NCBI RefSeq assembly: GCF_002940685.1
Contig: NZ_PNFP01000012.1
Coordinates: forward strand, 124,001-188,000
Source: Ensifer adhaerens
Lineage (GTDB): Bacteria; Pseudomonadota; Alphaproteobacteria; Rhizobiales; Rhizobiaceae
Direction of reading: 5' to 3'
Length of the DNA stretch: 64,000 bases
Shown here: in pieces, positions 27,203 through 35,684 of the stretch
Position numbering within the stretch: the first letter of the stretch is position 1
Layout: each line of letters starts with the position of its first letter
The notes under the pieces: generated by a model
Seen by the model: only the letters and a program-made list of their open reading frames with translations
The model's database searches: none
Told to the model about the DNA's origin: nothing
Program-made: the position numbers and the translations under genes

Positions 27203-28240
27203 TCAGGCCGAACCGCGCAGCATGATCTCGGCGCTCAGGAGAATGCGCTCGTCCTCGGGGAAGGCGCCGCCGTCGTCGGTGGTTTCCCCGAGCTTGAACA
27301 GCAGCAGCTCGATCGCCAGCCGACCGATCTCGTTGTAGTTCTGCGCCACCGTCGTCAGCGGCGGGCAGGTGTAGCGCGACAGCGGATGATCGTCATGGCC
27401 GGCGACCCTGATATCGGCATCGGCATCACGCCCGACCTTGAGACCCGACTGGAAGGCGGCGGCAATGACACCGAAGGCGACGCGGTCGTTGGCGCAAAGC
27501 ACCGTCTGTGTCGGAAAACCGCCGGAGCCGAGGATGCGCAGCGTCTCGTCGAAGCCGAATTTCTCGAAATCCCAGGAGGCGTTCGGCGTGGTTTCGACCA
27601 GCGCCGGCGCCATCTTCAGCTGCTGCATCGCTTCCAGATAGGCGTCGCGCCGGGCGATCGCGTTGTTGTTGACCGGCGGCATGCCGAGATAACAGGGCGG
27701 GCTGCCCGACCGGCAGAGATAATCGACCATCAGCCGGAAGCTCTGGCGGTTGTCGGTGCCGACGAAGGAGGAGCTGTCGTCGAGCGGCGAGTCCACATAG
27801 ATCAGCGGAATGCTGTCGCCGAGCGTCGTCAGCGTCCTGTGATGCGACTGCACGCCGAGCGGGGCGATGATGGCGCCGGCGACGTTCATCGACTTGAAGG
27901 TCTCGATCGCCCGCTCCTCCATTTCCGGCCGCCCGTCGGAGGAGAGCACGAAGGCGAGGAAACCCGCCTGGTTGGCGATGTGCTCGATCCGCCGCGTCAG
28001 CGCCATGTAGAAAGGGTCGGTCGAGTTCGGGACGATGACGCCGAGAATGTTGGTGCGGCGGCGATTGAGGTTGACGGCGAAGATGTTCGGGCGAAAGCCC
28101 GACTGCTTGATCGCCGCCTCGATCGCATCGCGGGTCTTCTTGCGGACCGAGCCCGGATCATTGAAGTATTTCGAGACCGTCGGGCGCGACAGGCCGACGA
28201 ACTCCGAAAAATCCTCCATGGTCTTGATCTGTCTGTCCAC
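27203..28240 (-). CDS. LacI-family transcriptional regulator of the sugar operon
   Basis: 345 residues. HTH at the N-terminus (MEDFSEFVGLSRPTVSKYFN) and a sugar-binding core (LGVIVPNSTDPFYMALTRRI, then AHDD-like VAGHDDHPLSRYTCPPLTTV). GTG 28240 is the longest start; ATG 28219 is possible. It is the last gene of the minus-strand operon with the ABC transporter, PfkB kinase and GatZ-like protein, so it is the probable repressor of that operon. Confidence 0.92.
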   Translation of the reverse strand: MDRQIKTMEDFSEFVGLSRPTVSKYFNDPGSVRKKTRDAIEAAIKQSGFRPNIFAVNLNRRRTNILGVIVPNSTDPFYMALTRRIEHIANQAGFLAFVLSSDGRPEMEERAIETFKSMNVAGAIIAPLGVQSHHRTLTTLGDSIPLIYVDSPLDDSSSFVGTDNRQSFRLMVDYLCRSGSPPCYLGMPPVNNNAIARRDAYLEAMQQLKMAPALVETTPNASWDFEKFGFDETLRILGSGGFPTQTVLCANDRVAFGVIAAAFQSGLKVGRDADADIRVAGHDDHPLSRYTCPPLTTVAQNYNEIGRLAIELLLFKLGETTDDGGAFPEDERILLSAEIMLRGSA

Positions 28241-28340
28241 GGTCGCTGTGCCCCATATTGTTTTGATTTCGTTTATAGGTTCATTTCGAGGGGATAGGCA
28301 GTACCGGCTCGCAAATATTCACCGAACAGAGGGCCAGCCG

Positions 28341-29621
28341 CTAAGCGCGGCAGGCCGTGAAGTAATCCTCGAGAACCCTGTCGACGGCAGCAAGTGCCAA
28401 CGGTTTTGCTTGCGCTGCCACTTCACCGTCGCGGACGCGCTCGTAACTGCCGGGCAGATACTGGCTGATCAGCGTTTCCGGGATCGTGACGCCATCGAGC
28501 AGCGCCAGAAGTTCTTCGACGGCGGCGGCGACCTTCGGATGCGGCCAGTAATAGCGGATGCGGTCACTGTAGGAGAAATGCCGCTGCAGCCGCTGGGCCT
28601 CCGCGGAGCCGTGGTAATACTTGCCCCAGTTGGCCGGCTCCTCGCGCATCACGTTTTCGGTGACTGCAGCAAGCGTCTGCTTGCGTGCTGCGGGAAAGAG
28701 GAAGGCGGCGATCTGGTCGAGGCCGTAAAGCGCCTCGCGCAGCGCAAAGGTGAGGCCCGGTCCGACCTTGAGAATGGCAAAACCGTCTGAAACGAGCTCG
28801 CGGAGCGCCTCCGGCGTCTGGTAGTCGGTCGAATGCGCCTCGAAGACGATGCCGTCGAGCTGTTTCAGGCTGGCGCTGAGCTTTGCAGCGGCTGCGCGGT
28901 CATAGGGGATGACGTTCTCGTTGCCGAACTCGACGCCCGGCTGGACGACGGCGCCGACGACACGCCCGAAAGCGCCGGCAGCGCCGGCCTTTTCGAAGGC
29001 CTGGCGGTGGATGGAAACGGTCTCGATTGCCGCCTCGGGCGCGGTGACCTCCAGCGTGTCGAGTTCTTCCAGTGCGCCGCCCGGGACCGGCACTTCCGTG
29101 CCGATGATGTAGACGGGAGCGATGCCGTTCTCACCGCGAAGGGCGGCCTCGGCGGCAGCGGCCAGCCGCGCGGCGCGCTCTGCCGTCACTGCATCGGGAA
29201 GCGCCACCGGCTCGCCGGCGCAGCCCATGCTGGTGTCGAGATGCAGCTTGGTGAAGCCGGCTTTTGCATAGTCCTCGATCATCGTCTCGGCCTTGGCCAT
29301 GGCTTCGTCGGCCGGCAGATGTTTCCACGGGTTGGGGCCGAGATGGTCGCCGCCGAGAATGATCTTGTCCTTGGGGAAGGCGACGCGATCGGCGATGTCG
29401 GCGACGAAGCGGGTAAAATCGGCGGGCGTCATGCCGGTATAGCCGCCATCCTGGTTGACCTGGTTGCAGGTCGCCTCGATCAACAGGGCCGCATCTTCCT
29501 TGAGTGCGTGAAGCATGGCCGCCTCGATCACCAGCGGGTGGGCCGAGCACACGGAGGGAATGCCGCGCGGGCCGGGGCGTTCGGACCAGCGGGCGATATC
29601 GATCAGCAGGTTCTGTTGCAT
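28341..29621 (-). CDS. GatZ/KbaZ-like protein, probable D-tagatose-6-phosphate 4-epimerase
   Basis: A 426-residue TIM-barrel protein of the GatZ/KbaZ family (GIPSVCSAHPLVIEAAML, GGDHLGPNPWKHLPADEAM, KLHLDTSMGCAGEP). E. coli GatZ is only a non-catalytic subunit of tagatose-bisphosphate aldolase, but no GatY/KbaY partner is seen here. From memory, an Agrobacterium homologue beside a tagatose kinase was shown to epimerise D-tagatose 6-phosphate to D-fructose 6-phosphate, and that reading fits this operon. Only 5 bases separate it from the kinase gene. Confidence 0.85.
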   Translation of the reverse strand: MQQNLLIDIARWSERPGPRGIPSVCSAHPLVIEAAMLHALKEDAALLIEATCNQVNQDGGYTGMTPADFTRFVADIADRVAFPKDKIILGGDHLGPNPWKHLPADEAMAKAETMIEDYAKAGFTKLHLDTSMGCAGEPVALPDAVTAERAARLAAAAEAALRGENGIAPVYIIGTEVPVPGGALEELDTLEVTAPEAAIETVSIHRQAFEKAGAAGAFGRVVGAVVQPGVEFGNENVIPYDRAAAAKLSASLKQLDGIVFEAHSTDYQTPEALRELVSDGFAILKVGPGLTFALREALYGLDQIAAFLFPAARKQTLAAVTENVMREEPANWGKYYHGSAEAQRLQRHFSYSDRIRYYWPHPKVAAAVEELLALLDGVTIPETLISQYLPGSYERVRDGEVAAQAKPLALAAVDRVLEDYFTACRA

Positions 29622-29626
29622 GGCGG

Positions 29627-30568
29627 TCAGCCCTTTTTCGCGGTGATGAAGGTTTCGAGATCGGCGCGCGTCGAGGCGCCTTCCATCGGGCCGGAGACCG
29701 TGACGGCGCGGGCACCCGAGGCATTGGCGAATTCCAGCGCTTCAGCGGGCTTGGTCCCGTTCAGCCAGAAGGTGACGAAGGTCGCGCCGAAGCAGTCGCC
29801 GGCGCCGGTCGGATCGACTTCTTCGGCTGGAAAGCCCGGATGCGAGAGCGTCGTTTCACGATCGAAATAGCTTGCACCTTCGGCGCCGCGCTTGACGACG
29901 ACGACCTTGATGCCGGAAGCGAGCAGTTCGGCAACGGCCTCGGCTTCTGTCATTGCCTGCGTGAATAGGAAGAGTTCCTGCCCGCTCGGCAGGAAGACGT
30001 CGGTCTTGGCGAGCACCGCCTGCAGCGCCTCGCGCATGCCCGGGCTGTCGAGGATTTCCGGCCGCAGGTTAGGGTCGAAGGAGACGGTGCCGCCGGCAGA
30101 TTTGATCAACTCGATCGCCGCGATGATGCTTTCGACCACGCTCGGGGCGTAGAGCGACGAGCCCATCACGTGCAGGTGGCTGCAGTCGCGGACGAGAGCC
30201 CGCGCAGCGTCATCGAGCCGGATCGTGCCGCAGGCGCTGTGGCGGATGTTGAAGACGAAGGCGCGGCTGCCGTCGGGCCGATAGCGCACGAAGGCGCTGC
30301 CGGTGGTGCCGAGCGGATCGACCGCGATGCCGGAGACATCGACGCCGTCGGCCTTCAGGCGGTCGAGATTGACATGGCCGAAATCGTCATCGCCGACGCG
30401 CGAGATGATCGCCGATGCCTGGCCGAGCTTGCCGACCTGGTCGATGAAGATCGCCGGTGCGCCGGAGGGATAGGGGCCGATCAGAGGGGTCGCCCGCCGG
30501 AAGCCGTCACCCTTTTCGGTGGCGATGATCTCCACGAGAATTTCGCCGATCGTCAGTATCTTGTGCAT
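29627..30568 (-). CDS. PfkB-family sugar kinase, probable tagatose kinase
   Basis: A 313-residue ribokinase-family kinase. The N-terminal substrate region (LTIGEILVEIIATEKGDG) and the C-terminal ATP/catalytic motif DPTGAGDCF (252-260, catalytic D258) are both present. It phosphorylates a sugar brought in by the adjacent ABC importer; tagatose is inferred from the GatZ-like neighbour. It is preceded by GAAGAGAA and follows the permease gene after 22 bases. Confidence 0.88.
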   Translation of the reverse strand: MHKILTIGEILVEIIATEKGDGFRRATPLIGPYPSGAPAIFIDQVGKLGQASAIISRVGDDDFGHVNLDRLKADGVDVSGIAVDPLGTTGSAFVRYRPDGSRAFVFNIRHSACGTIRLDDAARALVRDCSHLHVMGSSLYAPSVVESIIAAIELIKSAGGTVSFDPNLRPEILDSPGMREALQAVLAKTDVFLPSGQELFLFTQAMTEAEAVAELLASGIKVVVVKRGAEGASYFDRETTLSHPGFPAEEVDPTGAGDCFGATFVTFWLNGTKPAEALEFANASGARAVTVSGPMEGASTRADLETFITAKKG

Positions 30569-30590
30569 GGGTATGTTCTCTTCGGAAAGA

Positions 30591-31553
30591 TCAGCGCTTT
30601 GCCTGCTTGGCGCGCACGTCGAGCCAGACGGCGATCAGGATCACCAGGCCCTTGACGATGAGCTGGTAGAAGTAGGGGACCGACAGCATGTTCATGCCGT
30701 TGTTCATGACGCCGATGATGAGCGCGCCGATCAGCGTGCCGACCATGGTGCCGACGCCGCCGGCAAGCGAGGTGCCGCCGAGCACGGCTGCTGCGATCGC
30801 GTCGAGTTCGTAGCTCATGCCGGCATTGGTCTGGGCGGAGAACAGGCGCGACGACAGGAGCACGCCGCTGATCGCCGCCATCACGCCGGAGATCATGAAG
30901 ATGGTGATCTTCAGCCGGTCGACCTTGATGCCGGAATAGACCGCCGCCTCGCGGTTGCCGCCGGTCAGATAGGCGCGACGGCCGAAGCTCGTCTTGCTCA
31001 AGAGGATGTGGTTGACGAGGAAAAGGACGGCGACCACCCAGATGATGATGGGCAGGCCGAGGAAGCTTTCGGTACCGATGGCGGTCCACGTCGCATTCTC
31101 GATCATCGCCGGCGCGCCGTTGGTCGGTAGGCTGACCATCCCGCGGTAGATGCCCATGGTCGCGACGGTCACGATGAAGGAGGGTAAGAGCAGCTTCGCC
31201 GTCAGCACGCCGTTCAGCATGCCCATCAGGGCGCCGGCGAGAAGCGTGACGACGAGCGCCGGCGCGAAGCCGAGGCCGAAGGCGAAACATTGCGCGCCGA
31301 CCATGCCGGCAACCGCAATGATCGAGCCGACCGAAAGGTCGATTTCGCCAAGCAGGATCACCCAGGTCATGCCGAAGGCGGCGATCGCCACCACCGCCAC
31401 CTGCTGCAGGATGTTCATGAAGTTGACGACCGACATGAAGCGCGGGTTGAGGAAGGAGAAGATGACGCAGAGCATCACCAGCGACAAAAGGATGCCGCCA
31501 TATTGTTTCAGCGCGCGCAGGAAGGCGGCCTGGATCTCGGATTGCTGTGTCAT
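30591..31553 (-). CDS. sugar ABC transporter permease (RbsC-type)
   Basis: A 320-residue inner-membrane permease with many hydrophobic helices and the family blocks GEIDLSVGSIIAVAGMVGA, GGNREAAVYSGIKVDRLKI and AAAVLGGTSLAGGVGTMVGT. One permease gene implies a homodimer. The start ATG at 31553 overlaps the ATPase stop (ATGA), so they are co-translated. Probably carries tagatose or a related ketose. Confidence 0.92.
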   Translation of the reverse strand: MTQQSEIQAAFLRALKQYGGILLSLVMLCVIFSFLNPRFMSVVNFMNILQQVAVVAIAAFGMTWVILLGEIDLSVGSIIAVAGMVGAQCFAFGLGFAPALVVTLLAGALMGMLNGVLTAKLLLPSFIVTVATMGIYRGMVSLPTNGAPAMIENATWTAIGTESFLGLPIIIWVVAVLFLVNHILLSKTSFGRRAYLTGGNREAAVYSGIKVDRLKITIFMISGVMAAISGVLLSSRLFSAQTNAGMSYELDAIAAAVLGGTSLAGGVGTMVGTLIGALIIGVMNNGMNMLSVPYFYQLIVKGLVILIAVWLDVRAKQAKR

Positions 31554-33061
31554 GATTTGAATCCCGTTGCGTGCGCCATGATCGTTTCGGGGTTGAGATC
31601 GGCTCCGGATACGGTCGCGCCGATGACGCCTTCGTGCATGACGACGACGCGGTCGCTCATTCCCAGAACCTCCGGCAGCTCGGAGGAGATCAGCAGGATC
31701 GCCGTTCCCTCGGCCGCCAGCTGGCGGATGATCTTGTAGATTTCGAACTTGGCGCCGACGTCGACGCCGCGGGTGGGCTCGTCGAGGATCAACACCTTGG
31801 GCCTGGTCAGCAGCCACTTGGCGAGCACGATCTTCTGCTGGTTGCCGCCGCTCAAGGAACCCGAGGGCGTGTCGAGCGAATGGGTCTTGATCGAAAGCCG
31901 GCCGACTTCCTTGGCTGCAGCGTCGCGCTCGGCGCGGCTGCGGGTGAAGCCGAGCGGTCCGGTGAAGTCGGAAAGCGCCGCCATCGAGATGTTCCAGCCG
32001 ACGCTGTGGCTGAGCACGAGGCCCTCTTCCTTGCGGTTCTCGGTGACGAAACCGATGCCGCGCGAAATCGCCTCCGCCGGTGAGCGGAAGCGGACGGGTT
32101 GCCCCTCGAAGCGGACAGTGCCGGTGGCGGCCTTCATGCCGAAGAGCGCATTCATCACCTCCGAACGGCCGGATCCGACAAGGCCGAAGAAGCCGAGGAT
32201 TTCGCCGGGCCCGATATCGAAGGAAATGCACTCGAAGTCGCCGTCGCGGGTGAGGCTGTCGACGGAGAGAACCGGGGCAGCGCCGGCATTCCGTTCGTGC
32301 GCCGGTGGCGGATAGATTTCGTCCATGCGGCGGCCGACCATCAGCGCGATCAGCGCCTCGATGGTGACGTCGTCGCGGTCATGGGTCGAAACATACTCGC
32401 CGTCGCGGATGACGGTGATGTCGTCGCTGAGCCGCATGATCTCTTCCATGCGGTGGGAGATGTAGATGACGGCGACGCCACGGCTCTTCAGCCGGGCGAT
32501 AATCTCAAACAGGATCTCGGCTTCGCTGTCGCTGAGCGAGGACGTCGGCTCGTCGAGAATGACGACCTTGGCCTCGTGGCTTAAGCCCTTGGCGATCTCG
32601 ACGAGCTGGCGCTGGGCGATCGAGAGATCGCCGACCTTCTCACTGACATCAACAGGCAGGCCGAGGTCGGCGACGATCGCGCGGGCCCTGGCGACGAGCG
32701 CCTTGTCATTGATGAAGCCGAAGCGCCGCGGCTCGCGGGTGGCAAGAATGTTCTCGGCGACCGTCAGGTTGCTGCAGAGGCTCAGTTCCTGGAAGACGAT
32801 GGCAAGTCCGAGGGCGGCTGCGTCCTGTGGGTCTGCGGGGCGGTAAGGTTTTCCGTCCAGGGTGATCGCACCCGAGGATGCCTCGTGCACGCCGGCCAGA
32901 ATCTTCATCAGCGTCGATTTTCCGGCGCCGTTTTCGCCGAGCAGCGTGTGCACCCGGCCGCGCCGGACCTTGAGGCGCATGCCCTTCAGGGCCGCAACCT
33001 GGCCGAAGGATTTGGTGACATTGTCGATCTCTAGAATGGTATCCGTGGTCGAGCCAGACAT
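31550..33061 (-). CDS. sugar ABC transporter ATPase (RbsA-type, two NBDs)
   Basis: A 503-residue protein with two nucleotide-binding domains. The first has Walker [10 protein letters not shown], signature LSIAQRQLVEIAK and Walker B KVVILDEPTSSLS. The second has GLVGSGRSEVMNA in place of Walker A (degenerate) and [15 protein letters not shown]. This asymmetry is usual for RbsA/MglA-type enzymes. ATG 33061 has AGGAGGT upstream. It overlaps the permease gene by 4 bases. Confidence 0.94.
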   Translation of the reverse strand: MSGSTTDTILEIDNVTKSFGQVAALKGMRLKVRRGRVHTLLGENGAGKSTLMKILAGVHEASSGAITLDGKPYRPADPQDAAALGLAIVFQELSLCSNLTVAENILATREPRRFGFINDKALVARARAIVADLGLPVDVSEKVGDLSIAQRQLVEIAKGLSHEAKVVILDEPTSSLSDSEAEILFEIIARLKSRGVAVIYISHRMEEIMRLSDDITVIRDGEYVSTHDRDDVTIEALIALMVGRRMDEIYPPPAHERNAGAAPVLSVDSLTRDGDFECISFDIGPGEILGFFGLVGSGRSEVMNALFGMKAATGTVRFEGQPVRFRSPAEAISRGIGFVTENRKEEGLVLSHSVGWNISMAALSDFTGPLGFTRSRAERDAAAKEVGRLSIKTHSLDTPSGSLSGGNQQKIVLAKWLLTRPKVLILDEPTRGVDVGAKFEIYKIIRQLAAEGTAILLISSELPEVLGMSDRVVVMHEGVIGATVSGADLNPETIMAHATGFKS

Positions 33062-33160
33062 GGCGACCTCCTGAGAGTACCGCGCGTCCCATCCGGGCGC
33101 GCAAAGGCAAGCCGAAGGGGCGCCTTCGACCATGGGCCGAGGGCGACGCCCAATGGGTTG

Positions 33161-33237
33161 CCGCCGCCTTTCAAGCGGAGCGGGATGCGGGCGGAAAACC
33201 GCACATAGCTTTCCTCATCCCGCTCGAAGGCGGCGGC
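33161..33237 (-). terminator. stem-loop between binding-protein and ATPase genes
   Basis: CCGCCGCCTT (33161-33170) and AGCGGGATG (33179-33187) pair with CATCCCGCT (33216-33224) and AAGGCGGCGG (33228-33237), making a long bulged hairpin. This is the usual position for a structure that lets the binding-protein mRNA accumulate above the ATPase and permease messages. Confidence 0.55.
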
Positions 33238-33251
33238 GGTCCTGGGAGGAC

Positions 33252-34142
33252 TTATTTTGCGGTGTAGACGCCCGGAACGATCGGCTGTTCGGCCGGAACG
33301 GTCTCGCCGGCGGCGACCTTGACGGCGGTGTCGACCGCCTGCTTGCCCATCTGGTCCGGGAACTGCTGGATGACGCCGACCATGACCGGGTTGCTGTCGA
33401 CGGCGTCGCGCGCTTCCTTCATGCCGTCAAAGCCGATGACCTTGACCTGGCCTTCGAGACCGGCTGCCTTGACAGCAACGGCGGCAGCAAGGGCCGCATC
33501 GTCGCCGAAGCCGAAGATACCTGATATGTCAGGGTTTGCCTGCAGCATGTTCTGGGCGGCGGAGAGCGCCTCGGCGCGGGTGATGCCGGTCTGGATCGCG
33601 ACGATTTCCATGTCCGGATGCTTGGCGATCGCTTCCTTGAAGCCGTTGACGCGGTTCACGACCGACTGGACCGTCGGATAGTCGATGACGGCAACCTTGC
33701 CCTTGTTGTCGAGCACCTTGGCCATCAGCTCGCCGGCCTTGACGCCGCCGGTGAAATTGTCGGTGCCGATATGCGAGGTGACGGTCGCGCCATTGGCCGG
33801 GACGTCGACCGTGATCACCTTGATGCCGGCTTTCTCGGCCTTCTCGATCGCGGCGCGCACGCCCTGGCTGTCGACCGGCGAAATGACGATGACGTCGACG
33901 CCCTTGACGATGAAGTCCTCGACGTCGGCGAGCTGCTTGTTGAGGTCCTGGTTGGCGATCGAGACTTCGAGTTTGACGTTCTTGGCTTCGGCCTCGGCTT
34001 TCATCGCGTCGGCGAGCTCGATGTAGAACGGGTGCTGCTGGGTGAGCAGCGATGCGCCGATGCCATCGGCGAAAGCTGTCGAGGCGATGAGCGACAGCGC
34101 CGTACCGGCGACGAGCGACTTCAGAATGCGGGACATGGTCAT
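33252..34142 (-). CDS. sugar ABC transporter substrate-binding protein (RbsB-type)
   Basis: A 296-residue periplasmic protein. Signal peptide about 1-25 (RILKSLVAGTALSLIASTAFA), mature part of the ribose-binding fold (LLTQQHPFYIELADAMKAEA, VIVISPVDSQGVRAAIEKAE). GGGAGGAAACC precedes ATG 34142. It is the first gene of the operon ending with the LacI regulator. Ligand is inferred as D-tagatose or similar; fructose-type ligands are not excluded. Confidence 0.92.
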   Translation of the reverse strand: MTMSRILKSLVAGTALSLIASTAFADGIGASLLTQQHPFYIELADAMKAEAEAKNVKLEVSIANQDLNKQLADVEDFIVKGVDVIVISPVDSQGVRAAIEKAEKAGIKVITVDVPANGATVTSHIGTDNFTGGVKAGELMAKVLDNKGKVAVIDYPTVQSVVNRVNGFKEAIAKHPDMEIVAIQTGITRAEALSAAQNMLQANPDISGIFGFGDDAALAAAVAVKAAGLEGQVKVIGFDGMKEARDAVDSNPVMVGVIQQFPDQMGKQAVDTAVKVAAGETVPAEQPIVPGVYTAK

Positions 34143-34236
34143 GGTTTCCTCCCTGGAAACGGCGCGGGCCTTCTTGTGTCTCAGCCAAGCTGGCGAGGCC
34201 CTCCCACCGCCGTCTTGGTGAGATCGTAAAAACCAC

Positions 34237-34260
34237 AAAAGTTTTCGCGCGTCAACTTTT
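34237..34260. promoter_or_regulatory. inverted repeat in the sugar-operon promoter region
   Basis: AAAAGTT (34237-34243) and AACTTTT (34254-34260) are 10 bases apart, about 95 bases upstream of the binding-protein start. It is a candidate operator for the LacI regulator at 27203-28240. Confidence 0.45.
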
Positions 34261-34438
34261 TAAAATACGCAAAGAAAAAATAGATTGTCTGCGAGAGAAG
34301 AAAATCTGCCGCGCAACGCGCATCGGTATGGCTCCCGCACGGAGCGACCACGGCGGAAAATGAGTGGCTTGCGCATTGCGCTTGCCTTCGTCATGGATTG
34401 CCCCACAGTGATCCGGAAGACGGGTGATGGAGGCGATC

Positions 34439-34723
34439 ATGGGCCAGCCGCAAAAGACCGCGCGCGTGCGAATCCTCGGGCGCGTTCAGGGCGTTAGCTT
34501 CCGCGTATGGACACGTGACAAGGCCGAGAAACTGGGGCTGGTCGGGTGGGTCAAGAACGAGCCCGATGGCTCGGTTTCGGCCTTGATCAGCGGCCCGGAA
34601 GAGACAGTGGCTGCGATGCTCGAGAGCCTGCGCAAGGGGCCGCCGATGGCATCGGTGACGGAAGTCATGACCGAGTTCGTCGATTGGTCCGGAGAGCTTC
34701 AAGGCTTCCGCATCACCCGCTGA
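34439..34723 (+). CDS. acyP: acylphosphatase
   Basis: 94 residues, the normal size for this small hydrolase of carboxyl-phosphate bonds. The catalytic arginine is R22 in GRVQGVSFR and the catalytic asparagine is N40 in VKNEPDGSV. The start at 34439 (MGQPQKTARV) is supported by GGAGG just upstream. It stands alone, between the divergent sugar operon and the convergent TetR gene. Confidence 0.93.
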   Translation: MGQPQKTARVRILGRVQGVSFRVWTRDKAEKLGLVGWVKNEPDGSVSALISGPEETVAAMLESLRKGPPMASVTEVMTEFVDWSGELQGFRITR

Positions 34724-34836
34724 AGCGCGCCGTGCAAAAACATATTGCTGCAAAACATCAGGCGCGCATCTGAGCCTTCATCGCGCTTCGCGCGCTCGCC
34801 AGCCGTGGCGTGGCGCTTGAACCCAAACCGCCAGGC

Positions 34837-35493
34837 TTATGCCGCAGGCCGGCCGTAGGCGCGCAGGAACGTTCTCACCGCCTTGCGAGCGCTGATCTCC
34901 AGTTCCGCTTCGCTCGGCGTTTCACCGAAGAGCCCGCCCATCTGCAGGTCCGCCTTGATCAGCGCGATGAACTGCCGGGCGGCGAGATCGAAATCGTCGA
35001 TGTCGAGCGGTGCGACATGCGCAAGACGCGCAAACAGCGCCGCGAGCGCCCGGTCGGTCTTGCCCGGTCCCTGCTCTCGCCAGAACTGGAAGAGATGCGG
35101 ATAGCGGTTGCCCTCGGTCGAGATCAGCTTCTGGATGAACTTGGCGTCCTGGTTGCAATTGCAGTTCTTGTTGAGGCGAACGGCAAAGGCGGCAAGGTCT
35201 TCCTCAAGATTGTCGGCTCTTTCGGGAAATGTCGCGAGGATGGAGAAGAGCACGCCGTTCACGCGATCCATGATGTCCTGGATCACTGCCATGAACAGCG
35301 TCTCTTTCTCGCGGTAGTGGTTGTAGATGGTCTGGCGAGAGACACCGGCCTCCACGGCGATCTCGTCGATGCTGGCGCCGGAGAAGCCTTCCCGACAGAA
35401 AACATCGGCGGCTGCCTCCAGGATCGAGACGCGTTTGGCGAACTGCCCTTTCTGGGAACGAGCGTCAGCCGAGGCCAAATCAAATTTCTTCAT
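34837..35493 (-). CDS. TetR-family repressor of the adjacent efflux gene
   Basis: 218 residues. The TetR HTH is in ILEAAADVFCREGFSGASID and AGVSRQTIYNHYREKETLF, followed by a helical ligand domain with an unusual NCNCNQD stretch near residue 111. It is divergent from a Bcr/CflA MFS gene, and the region between holds a perfect 18-bp palindrome, so it almost certainly represses that transporter and itself. Confidence 0.92.
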   Translation of the reverse strand: MKKFDLASADARSQKGQFAKRVSILEAAADVFCREGFSGASIDEIAVEAGVSRQTIYNHYREKETLFMAVIQDIMDRVNGVLFSILATFPERADNLEEDLAAFAVRLNKNCNCNQDAKFIQKLISTEGNRYPHLFQFWREQGPGKTDRALAALFARLAHVAPLDIDDFDLAARQFIALIKADLQMGGLFGETPSEAELEISARKAVRTFLRAYGRPAA

Positions 35494-35520
35494 GGACTGA
35501 AGATAGGGCCCATTGACGAT

Positions 35521-35538
35521 TTAGACAATGCTGTCTAA
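35521..35538. promoter_or_regulatory. perfect palindromic operator (TetR-type)
   Basis: TTAGACA-ATGC-TGTCTAA, symmetric across 18 bases, 28 bases upstream of the TetR start. The position and symmetry fit TetR binding. Confidence 0.65.
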
Positions 35539-35550
35539 TTTTACAGTTGT

Positions 35551-35566
35551 GTCCAAATTAATGGAC
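35551..35566. promoter_or_regulatory. second imperfect palindrome in the TetR/MFS region
   Basis: GTCCA-AATTAA-TGGAC shares the TGTC half-site with the 18-bp palindrome just upstream, so it may be a second operator nearer the MFS promoter. Confidence 0.4.
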
Positions 35567-35684
35567 GGAATAGTCAGCGCAGGATGCGTCTCCCAAAACG
35601 TTCGATCCTGGCACGACGATGTCTTTGAGTTTCAATCCGGGCGATAGCGGTTTCGGCTTTCGCGATTTCTGAAAGTTCATTGCC

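Noticed and set aside
28341-29621. Tagatose-bisphosphate aldolase catalytic subunit
   Set aside because: GatZ-type proteins are not the aldolase, and no GatY/KbaY gene is present.
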